DNA from: Leucogyrophana mollusca
Taxonomy: Eukaryota; Basidiomycota; Agaricomycetes; Boletales
Assembly (NCBI GenBank): GCA_021014945.1
Contig: MU266411.1
Location: forward strand, 44,673 to 108,672
Reading direction: 5' to 3'
DNA length: 64,000 bases
In this document: positions 1-8,805 of the stretch, piece by piece
Position numbering within the stretch: position 1 is the first letter of the stretch
How the letters are laid out: every line of letters begins with the position of its first letter
The notes under the pieces: generated by a model
The model's database searches: none
Told to the model about the DNA's origin: nothing
The model's input: the letters and a program-made list of their open reading frames with translations, nothing else
Program-made: the position numbers and the translations under genes

Positions 1-882
1 CGACTGAAGCGCGATGCAGGCAACGAGGATGTCCTTGTGCGTAAGTGCCGATTGCATGTCATGTTGTTCCAGCTGCTCTTCGGTGATACCATCGGGCCAT
101 GGAACTTGAGGAATGAGAAACAACCACCTCTCGCTTGCTTCCTTGCGCTCTTCTGGATAATTTTCATTATAGGGTGCGTCAGGCTCTCCCGAGAGCGCGA
201 GAAGGCGCCCTCGATACTCTCGAACCCAGAATTTTCCGAGTTCGTGTGTACGAGAACCGGTCCCGTCGCTAGACAGGGTCTTCAAGAGCGCTAAAAGTTC
301 GGTCTCCTCTTTAAGCCACCCTAATTTCTTCGCTGCTCGGTCGTCAGCAAAGGTCTCCGGGTCTTCTTCGGCATCGAATGACTTGTTATACTGTATTTCG
401 AACGCATGCCGGAAGACTGGAAGGTATGTGCTCTCTGTACCGAAACTGGGCACGTTGTCATCCGTGCTACATATTTCCCATATTGGGGGGTATATTAGCC
501 TATATTGTGGCTCGACATAGTCATAGTCGTAGATGCAGGAATGTGTCGATTCGTTGTCCGAATCGTCTGAGGCGTCTGCATCCTCGTCCGCATCGATTTT
601 CCTTCGCTTGCTTGGTTCAGGGGAAAGACTAGTAGACCCAGAACGTTGGCGTTTAGCCCGGGAGGGCTGTTCAGTAAGGCCATCTCTTTCATGGTTAGCT
701 TCTTCGTCTCCCCCAGCTTCTTGCTCTTCTTCAGGGGGCTTGAGGAGGTTTATAAGAGCGTTGAGATTCAAAGCAGGACGAAAATTATGGAAATTAGATG
801 GGTTCGCCGTTGGCCAATAGTGCGTTTCTCGACGCCTTGCAGACTCTACATGGTGGGTGTTAAGAGTGCGGATTTCCTGCAT
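1..882 (-). CDS. Unrecognised protein, N-terminal part, runs off the left edge
   Basis: An uninterrupted reading frame of 294 codons starts at ATG 880-882 and stays open to base 1, so the 3' end of the gene lies outside the window. The N-terminus has a Trp/Pro/Asn-rich stretch (residues about 24-50). A charged, low-complexity stretch with a KRRK-type basic patch and Asp/Ser runs follows (about 55-110), and then a helical, charged region to the edge. No domain I can name is visible. The basic patch and acidic runs suggest a nuclear protein, but that is inference. Codon use is normal for the window and no intron is needed. Confidence 0.7.
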   Translation of the reverse strand, partial: MQEIRTLNTHHVESARRRETHYWPTANPSNFHNFRPALNLNALINLLKPPEEEQEAGGDEEANHERDGLTEQPSRAKRQRSGSTSLSPEPSKRRKIDADEDADASDDSDNESTHSCIYDYDYVEPQYRLIYPPIWEICSTDDNVPSFGTESTYLPVFRHAFEIQYNKSFDAEEDPETFADDRAAKKLGWLKEETELLALLKTLSSDGTGSRTHELGKFWVREYRGRLLALSGEPDAPYNENYPEERKEASERWLFLIPQVPWPDGITEEQLEQHDMQSALTHKDILVACIALQS

Positions 883-3194
883 GAATAATTATCCGTAGAA
901 AGCGATTGTCGCACTGGCCAGATCTGGGGGATGGTGAGGGTCAAGACCAAGGCGCGACTTGTGTGTTAATTAAAAACGCGGCGGTCACATGACCACGGCA
1001 CCACCCGTCTGCGGCAATTTGCAGCCGTGATTTGACCAATCATCAGTCGTAGTGATCTGCTATGACTCACAGCAATTTATCGACTAGCTGGAGACAACAA
1101 TGACTCGCTCGCTCATTTACTATGATATGGGCAAGCACTGATATATACGCGGGGGAGATAAGGCGTCGCCACGGTATTGCACGAGGACTTGCCAGTCTTG
1201 GTGCAATTCGACACTCCTCAATGACTTCAAGTTGGCAGTTTTCGAGGTGCCCTGGCTTGGATATCCATGAGGCTGTCACTTGGGGAGTGGTTCGAGCTAT
1301 TAGCCCAACCGATCGCACGCGAACGTCGAGCTGTTAGGATGCAGATGCTGACACACATGTAAAACGTCCCATCTTTCTCTTCAAATTCAAAAGCGGGACG
1401 TCGAAGACAAAAGCACTCGTACAAAACCGATCTCAAAGCTATCAACATGGGTACGATACTCCAGTTCTCTCCCTTTCTCCATTCAACTCTCTGACTATTA
1501 TCGCTCGCACTCCAGATTAACTCTTATCTGCAGCATCATCACCTCGCATGCTTCTTGCTGGAGATCGGTCCGGGTTCGCGCCCGTGGCTCCACCGTTACC
1601 CATCATGATATTCCGCTGTATGAAATTTCGGGGCTGCCCAGCTTCAATCTGAAAAACGCGCCGCTCCGCTATCTGTCACTATCTTTGAAAATGCTAGACG
1701 TCCAGAACGTCCGTGCTGCACGGTCTCTGGTCGAACATATCTCATTCTTGCCCATGAATATGGGATTCCCCCCGTTACCCGCTACGTAGCCATGGTGCCA
1801 AAACTTGAAGCACGACTACATGATGATCGGGGCCTCAGAAGAAACCGGTCCACTCGCACCAATCCAACCCCTCCGAATGGAAACTCCGCACTGAGGATGC
1901 TTCCGCACCCTCCAGAATACCCCTTCTCTAAAGGTCTTCGAAATACCCCGCATTGCTACGTTTATCAGGATCACCCACGGTGAGAGCTCGAAGGCGCGAA
2001 GCATCGGGTAAGCGCAGCGGCAGACCCATCTGGAGCGACCTTTCAGTGTTGCCTTACACTTTCCCTCCAGCTCTATCACAGGCGAAAAGCTACTCGAAGT
2101 TCTCCTGGGCGCACCGCAGATGACCCGTCTCCCGTTTCAGCTGTCATCTAATTGTTCCCCTGTGCCAGTCGTAACTGCATTGACTCCACAAATCGTCGAG
2201 GAAGGAATTGAATGTCTCCTTCCACGTCTTCTTACCCTCGCTTGGATGGGATGTTCCCACAACCGCACAATTGGTAGCTGCGCTGACAGGGATATGCTGT
2301 AGCGGGTCCCCTCCATGGGTGACTATCGCGCAGATGCAAAACTTAATTTGCCAACCTGTAAGCCATGGCCTAACCTACCATCGTCCTCTCGGTGGCTGCG
2401 ACCTAGACAGCCAAACCCACGGGCCCGCAAGCGTGGACTGAACGTCCAATTCGAGATCCCCAAGTAAAAATCCGCTTTCAACGATTTGCCGGTACAGTGA
2501 CAGCCCCAGACACTTGCCCTTGACGGATACTGCCGCAGCCTCCTCTTAGTAATATGGCACTCTTGCGGCTTCCCCGAATGTAGGCCAGAAATACTGGTGG
2601 GATCAGTATATAGCTCAATAACTTTTATTGTGCTCGCGTGCGCAGAGAGATACAGGAGAGAGACGGATTCTAGGCCTACGTGCGAAACCTCAGGCGGAAT
2701 ACAAACTTACTGACCTCGCGGCTCGACTCATACCGCTAGACGGTGTGCAAGGAAACACAAAAATGCCAGAATATCAATGTTGACGCCCTAGCCGTGCCAT
2801 GCAGGCCCGACTTGGCCCGTGAACGAGCGGCGAGCTTTGATGGCACTGTGAGCAATCTGTTGGGAAGATGATAATCTGGATGCCATGAGCCACTAGGAAA
2901 ACATAGTATGGCTGAACACAATCTGACTTCGACGCCGCCAAGTGAACGTTGTGTGGATGACTCGAGGAAGAAAAGTTGCCAGACGCCTTCGGGAGCCAAC
3001 TTGGAGCCTCGAAGTTGGAAGGCAAACCCCAATCCTAACTTAAGGTTAGGGTTTTCCCACGTGTACGCGTTTGTATCGCGTTTGCACGTCTCCTTCACAT
3101 CGACTGTCACAGCACTCTGCCAGCATTTGATATTTCCGTGAATTTCTTCATAGGTGGATATTGCTGCGGGCTGTGACTCGTACCAATCGCATCA
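883..3194. other. Gene-poor region between divergent genes
   Basis: No gene is supported here. Short frames on both strands overlap one another without a conserved domain. One plus-strand frame (about 1516-1789) is open for some 90 codons and has an in-frame stop at 1787-1789. It could be a relic exon, but no start and splice combination connects to it. The stretch must hold the promoters of both the left-edge gene and RTT106. Confidence 0.5.
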
Positions 3195-4745
3195 ATGAGC
3201 TCAAGTACGCCTTTTCTGGACACGCTGTCCGCCCACCTACCCTCAGAGTATTCTTCTGTCGTGGACTCGCTAAAATCCATAGCCGCCCGCAAGGCGGTGG
3301 AGACTCTACTCTGCTATGCTACGGGAGGGGAATGTCCTTCTGACGTTTCAACTCAGGCTCGCCAAGATTGGGCGCGCACACAGGCAGGAGCGATGATGGC
3401 TCTACAGAGCCTCGTTCGCCAAACGACCAACAAGCGCGGACGAGATACAGATCTGGAAGGAGATGACGCGGATGGAAGTACGAAACGCCAAAAGACAGCT
3501 AGCTCGGACGATGAAGCCGACCCCCCGTTATTTACCCTCCCATCCATTTCCACCACTTCGCCGGTTCGCAAAAAGGTCGATATAACTATCCACGAGCGCT
3601 CTATTCGGTTTATAAACCCTGCGTCTCGCGCTCTCGAGGCCATGGTACCACTATCTTTGATAAAACGCGCGTTCCTGGTCCCGACGCGTGGAAAAGCGAA
3701 GCCACACTGGACAGTGGTGCTACTCACGGCGGATACGCCTGGGAAAGGCAAGGCTGCAGCTCAGCAGGTCATATTTGGTTTGGACGCTACTAGCACATCC
3801 AAATATGAAACCACAGTCCACTCAGCGCTTTCCAACCCCACGTCAACGGCGATCGCCAAAGGCGATGATACGTTACCGTCTCTTCGTCAGCTCCTTTCAC
3901 ACCTACCCATCCCAGTGCTCGAGCCTTCGATGACTGTGTTTCGCAGTGCTTGTGCCACGCCAAAGTCAGGACACAGTGCAGCTGGGGTAGATGCATACCT
4001 CTCAGCGAAGCCCGGAACCTTGTGGTTCTTTGACCAAGGCTTGCTTTGGGGTGAGAGTAAGCCATGTGAGTTTTGGGCATTGGAGGACCTCCTCGCGAAG
4101 GATGGCGTCAAACTCGTTAGCGCGACGGGGCGCACTTGTTCAGTAATCATCGGGAGGAAGAGCAAGAGCGAGGATGATGATGAGAAAAGCGACAATGAAG
4201 AGGGTGGAGAAGAGGGTATTGAAACAGAATTTTCGATGGTTGACGGACGCGAACAGGATCCTATCAGCGCGTGGGTGAGGCAGCGGAAAAGCCTGCTCGG
4301 AAAGGAGCCTTCAGCCCCGCTCGACACTTCCAAGGTTGTCGAGTCGTCGTCGAATGGGAAGCAGAGGAGTGCACCCAAAGCTCCAATATCGGGTGCGGCC
4401 AACGGAGCTGCGTGGGATGATTCGGACTCGGACGACGATGACTACGAGCTTGACTCGTCGGTGGATCTTGGTCAGAGTAGTAGCTCAAGTTCCGAAGAGA
4501 GCGATGACGAAGGCGCGGAGGCAGAAGATGGCTCAGAAAGTGGCGGAGAAGGCAGCGATGCAGGCGGCGGAAGTGGGGAATCTGGCGAAGAAGAACTCAA
4601 TCCTGCCAACCACCCGCTTCTCCGCCCTGGAGCGATGCCTCGAATGTCGAAAGCTGCTATCCATGCTGCAGTAGATATGGTCAATGAGGACCTGATGGGT
4701 GGTGGAGAGGAAAGTGGAGAGGAGGAGGACGAGTTGGAAGACTGA
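3195..4745 (+). CDS. RTT106: Histone chaperone RTT106
   Basis: An intronless gene of 516 aa. The order of parts matches Rtt106: a helical N-terminus (about 1-75), a polar linker with a KRQK patch (about 85-110), tandem pleckstrin-like folds (about 115-220 and 225-345), and a long Asp/Glu/Ser tail (about 315-516) with repeated acidic runs. Rtt106 binds H3-H4, especially H3 acetylated on Lys56, and deposits it during replication and silencing. The long acidic tail is typical of fungal versions. Start chosen as the first ATG of the frame; the antisense frames over the tail reflect its repetitive codons. The next gene, an MFS transporter, converges from the other strand 286 bases downstream. Confidence 0.85.
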   Translation: MSSSTPFLDTLSAHLPSEYSSVVDSLKSIAARKAVETLLCYATGGECPSDVSTQARQDWARTQAGAMMALQSLVRQTTNKRGRDTDLEGDDADGSTKRQKTASSDDEADPPLFTLPSISTTSPVRKKVDITIHERSIRFINPASRALEAMVPLSLIKRAFLVPTRGKAKPHWTVVLLTADTPGKGKAAAQQVIFGLDATSTSKYETTVHSALSNPTSTAIAKGDDTLPSLRQLLSHLPIPVLEPSMTVFRSACATPKSGHSAAGVDAYLSAKPGTLWFFDQGLLWGESKPCEFWALEDLLAKDGVKLVSATGRTCSVIIGRKSKSEDDDEKSDNEEGGEEGIETEFSMVDGREQDPISAWVRQRKSLLGKEPSAPLDTSKVVESSSNGKQRSAPKAPISGAANGAAWDDSDSDDDDYELDSSVDLGQSSSSSSEESDDEGAEAEDGSESGGEGSDAGGGSGESGEEELNPANHPLLRPGAMPRMSKAAIHAAVDMVNEDLMGGGEESGEEEDELED

Positions 4746-4902
4746 GCTCTGAGCGCCGATCGTCATACATTCGATCCATATGCATCCGCCCCTCCATATC
4801 CACGTCTTTACCTGATTGTATTTTTCTTGAAGCCTCACTAAGAGTTCCCCTGTCCTCGTATGGGCACGGGTGGTTCCGTGGTGAAACGCGAGGGGTGCTG
4901 AC

Positions 4903-4971
4903 ATTCTGTCTACTTGTTCTACAACGTGACTGGAGAAGGTGAAATTCTGTCTACGTGTTCTACGAGGTGAC
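4903..4971 (+). repeat. Imperfect 28-bp direct repeat downstream of RTT106
   Basis: Copies at 4903-4930 and 4944-4971 share ATTCTGTCTAC, TGTTCTAC and GTGAC, with three mismatches over 28 bases. The spacer is 13 bases. The repeat lies in the short convergent 3' region between RTT106 and the transporter gene. Confidence 0.7.
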
Positions 4972-5031
4972 CATGTATATAGTGCAACTATCCGACGTGG
5001 AGAGCGAGCAGTGTAAAAGTTTACCCATGGT

Positions 5032-7353
5032 TTAAATGGAAACCTTACCTCTGGGCTCGTATGGTAGGAGGAGGGCCAAGAACCCAGCAAATATGATGAG
5101 GCCCCCAGCAATATACACCGGCACCGCCGTGGCGAGGTTAGCATATAGCGCGATGACGGGAGCCTGTATCACTTTTAGAACAGCAACATTGCCCATGGAA
5201 CCAACGCCACGCACCATGACACCAAACACTCGCGTTGCCGTAGACGTCAACCCATTCCCCGTGCCGCGATCTTTGGCGGGGAAAATCTCGGGGGAAACAG
5301 CATAAAGAACGCCATACATAATCTGTCCGAATGAGGATCAACCCTTCAGCATACTGGACCTACGTGAGAACCAGCTAACAGTACACATACGTTACTGTTA
5401 AACACGTATCCGCAGTTCCACCCCAAGAGAGCGTTGGACGTCCGGGCGGTGGTGCTCGCGAAGAGAAACGCGCCAGTGAGCCCTTTATTTCGCGGGGGGT
5501 CGTTGAGTAATGTAAGTGCATATAGTTACGGACAACTCGCCTGAGGCAATGGCAAGGGTACCCCTCCTCCCAATGTGTGGGAGTTCAACAGCCCAACCCG
5601 CGAGGAAAGCTCCGGGAACGCCGATGACACTAAGGATTACTTGCTGTTTGTAACACTTATAGATACTAAAGCTGGGGAAAGGGAGGAAAGACATACGTTG
5701 CGGTAGGTGATATAAAGGGAACCGTCTCCGAAGACGGCACCACGGCTTGCAAGCCTACGAGGAGCATTAGGTCGCAAGTTGACCGAGCTGCTGTGAATGT
5801 ACTCACAGGTAGGGCAAGAAGCTGTTGTACAACGTAGAACCAAGGCCAATGATACCTGTGGCTTGTGTTAACATCGCGAGGCAGAACTCGAGTCGGACGT
5901 TGTAAGAGAACAAACCCCAGAGAGCAATCAGGAGACTGGTAGACCAGGCCATTTTTGGGGTCGCAAACAAGGCTTTGATATGATTCGCGTTGTACTTCGA
6001 GCTCTTGCTCAATAACTGGCGTCTTTCCGCGGACGGCGATCGCGCCTGCGTTCCTCTAGGTCCCGCCGAAGCCAATTCCTCGACTGTGAGGTCGGAGGTC
6101 GTGCCGTTGAACTTAGCTAATTTCCTGATAACTTCAACTGCCTCCGCGTCCTTGCCAATTCCGGACAGGAAACGAGGGCTCTCCAGCAGAGTGAAGACAA
6201 AAAACCGGAGTCCCCATAAGAGCAGTGTGATCCCACCGAGAGTGAAAAGAAGGTAACGCCAGCCCATGTTATTGGCCCGTTCACAATTTATCGCGCTTGA
6301 ACACGAGTAGTTGGCGATCAGTGGCCAAGCGATCTACGCAGTCGGTGAGTCGCAAATCCAGCTGGACCGCAGCGACTACGTACCAGGCTGGATAGCAGCT
6401 GCCCTAGAGACCACCATATGGAGAGAATGGTCAGAAGGTATTGGTGAGAACCGGGCACGAAATCTGATAACCATCGTCATAAAACGTTACACCGACAAAG
6501 CTGAGATGGTTCATACCTAAAAAGACAGCTGAATCGACAGGCATATTACCTAAGTCATGGGTAAGCGAACGAACATTTGGCAATTGAAGCTGCCTGCTTA
6601 CCACCGACGCCCACACCGACGACTGCAATCAAAGATGCAAGGGCAACGAAATCGGGAGAAGCTCCAGAGATTAGGCCGAATACACCAGCGATAAGCAGAG
6701 TGAGGTTGAAAGACCACCTGTGTGATGGAAGTGAGTATGAGAAAGAAGATACATCATCGTGCTAATTACCTCCTGCCCCATATGTCACATCCTAAACCCC
6801 AGAAGATAGCCCCGACGAGAAGTCCGATGTTGGATGCCAGGGAGAGGAAGGGTCCGTTGAAGTGAAACTCGTACACCACAGGCGTTAAGATGAGACCGCT
6901 CAGGAGCTGGTAGCAGAGATGTTAACGATATGTGAGCGCTTAAACACCAAAAGCGGCCGGGGACGCGGGCTCACAGGCCAAACACTGTCGCTGAATCACC
7001 TCGATTGTCAATGGAAATTTTGGAGCGCCATGAATCGTGACTCACGCAAACCATCCGAAGCCGGCAACGACAAAAAGATACCACTAAGGCGAGTCCGTTT
7101 TGACTTTCACATGCGGCTTGCCGGAAAACAGGTATACACTTACCTGATACCTGCCCATTCCAATTTCTTGGATAGAGCGACTTAAGATATGGGCTTTTGC
7201 CTGATAAACGGGATCACTGTATCCATCCTCGTAAAGATCGATAAGAGGGCCGGTGATGCAGTTGGAAAGCTCGTTTAGAGACGAAGCCCGAGTGTCTATT
7301 GACCTTGATTTCGAATTTGCGATATCATCCTTGGGACTGTCGATTGGGGTCAT
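5032..7353 (-). CDS. MFS transporter (SV2-like / metabolite-proton symporter type)
   Basis: Fourteen exons: 7144-7353, 7046-7083, 6975-6990, 6770-6906, 6602-6717, 6517-6549, 6384-6463, 5916-6333, 5807-5855, 5697-5754, 5541-5643, 5391-5482, 5215-5322, 5032-5163. They join to 529 aa. The N-terminus is cytosolic (about 1-70). About twelve hydrophobic segments follow, with the loop-2 type motif GLGCDMWGRR, a SPRFL motif after the sixth segment, and a C-terminal SPEIFPAKDRGTGNG motif typical of this MFS branch. The substrate cannot be read from sequence. Exon 3 is only 16 nt, the intron at 5483-5540 has a GC donor, and the introns at 5164-5214 and 5856-5915 are multiples of three without stops, so naive frame reading inserts extra residues. 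Confidence 0.85.
5483..5540 (-). other. GC-AG intron in the MFS gene
   Basis: On the minus strand the donor is TCAG|GCGAGT and the acceptor ATAAAG|GG. Joining here restores the conserved IASGLTGAFLFAS segment. No GT donor within the exon end gives the right frame. Confidence 0.75.
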
Positions 7354-7745
7354 TGGGGGAACAGTTCAGGTTGCGAACAAGAAGGAAACCGGTGTGAAGG
7401 GTATAAGTGGGGGGAATATACACACGATCACTAATATCCGCATGGTACGCTCTTTCTTTTTTATATTTAAAATCTTGCAAAGCTCCTCGGAATAGCCGCG
7501 GCTCCGACATACACCGCAAAGTCCCCCGGGGATAGGGCCAGATCAACCGTTCGCAACTTTCACAACACTAACATCATGGTAGGGCGGGGTGGGTACAAAG
7601 CAAAGAACTAAAAATACGAGGCAAGTCCATTCACCACAGCGATGGAGTAGAGGTAAAATATGCCTGGGGCTTTGGGGTAAGATCGAAGACTAACCGCGTG
7701 GGTAAGGCTCGACGGGTCGGGTCACCTTAGGCTTTAGTGACCGTC
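7354..7745. other. Promoter of the MFS gene and 3' region of prefoldin gene
   Basis: A 392-base interval between two minus-strand genes. No coding frame or repeat stands out. Confidence 0.5.
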
Positions 7746-8601
7746 TCATGCCTTCTTTCCCGCAGCTTCTTCGGCTAACCGCTTCTCCCTCCTTCTCTTC
7801 ACATCCCAGTTGTACACTCTGGCCGTGTTCACCTCCATCACAGTCAGCTGCTCTCGCAGAAACTCTAGGTCCTCTATCGTGGTTGCGAGACTAGCCTCAG
7901 CAACCCCCAGCTTCGACCGAAGTAGCGATATAGCGGCAGGTAGTTCATATGAAAGCATGACATTGGCCTGTCGTAACAACATGATGAGCACCTGAAGGAG
8001 CAGTGAGACGCAAAAGAATGTACCCCAAGCCACAGGAACACCGTGTCAGTGTCCTCAAGCTCTGCCTCTGCAAAGAGGGTATCATTTAGTTCAAATGTAG
8101 TCGTTACAGGCTTCCCCGAGCCTTTCGTATCATCGTCGTCTTCTAGATCGTCGTCGCGATCGTCAGCTTTATCTTTGCTTTCCTATCCCAGTTATTACGA
8201 TGTGCCACGGTTGATGAATAGCCGACACAACTTACCCGCCTGTCTTGCAAGAACTCCACCATGCTTAATGTCTTCTTGATGTCTGGAATCTTGTCTTCAA
8301 GACTTCGTCTCCGCTGCGTCAAATTCGCGTCCATGTATCGATATTTCCTGTGCTTCAATCGGTTCGGGAATGACATATCGGGGATCAAGATTGGAACGCA
8401 CGCAATAGCATCTTGGAATTGTTTGAGAGGTCCCTCGACCTCACCATCTGGACCTCCGAGGTACTCCTCAACATTGGCCTACGAGAAGCACTCCATCAGT
8501 TAAGATTCTTGGCAGTCAAAATCAAGGGTACATACGATGAAGGGAGCTTTTGGAATTCCTCGAGGATTTTTCTCCTCCTGAAATATTGATCCAGACGACA
8601 T
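7746..8601 (-). CDS. PAC10: Prefoldin subunit 3
   Basis: Four exons, all in phase 0: 8536-8601, 8236-8478, 8024-8182, 7746-7967. The product is 229 aa (yeast Pac10 and human VBP1 are about 200). Subunit 3 is one of the two alpha-type subunits of the hexameric prefoldin that hands nascent actin and tubulin to the CCT chaperonin. Visible features are the N-terminal EEYL segment, a long first helix with YRYMD and KIPDIKKTL, an acidic insert (about 105-122), the hairpin strand TLFAEAELEDTDTVFLWLGANVML, and a C-terminal coiled coil ending in VYNWDVKRRREKR, a hallmark of the family. It is transcribed away from MRD1 across a short shared promoter. Confidence 0.92.
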
Positions 8602-8805
8602 AACAGTCAGGCGATGATAACAATTATTGTGGCTTCACGCGTTCGATGGAGAGCGACCTGTGGTGACGATGGGCACGGATGAAGCCGAGCGGAGTGTGAA
8701 TATGTAGTATAAGACTGCAACTTCATGGAAGTTTTTTTTTGCTTCAAGTTCGTTCCCCTCAAAAATAGTTGCTTTTGAACGCTTTTACTAACCCAATGAC
8801 ATAGA
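8602..8805. promoter_or_regulatory. Divergent promoter of prefoldin 3 and MRD1
   Basis: The start codons of the two genes are 204 bases apart in opposite directions. A T-rich tract (8732-8741) is the only distinctive element; no canonical TATA box was found. Confidence 0.6.

Noticed and set aside
1447..1789. Possible spliced gene starting ATGG|gtacga
   Set aside because: Joining to either acceptor gives a stop at once or after about 40 codons, and the longer open frame downstream is out of phase.
3029..3060. Telomere-like TTAGGG/CCTAA motifs in CCTAACTTAAGGTTAGGG
   Set aside because: Only one unit on each strand, with no tandem array. This is a chance palindrome-like sequence, not an interstitial telomere.
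4533..5144. 203-codon antisense frame over the RTT106 tail and 3' region
   Set aside because: It mirrors the repetitive GA-rich codons of the acidic tail on the other strand and has no domain or splice support.
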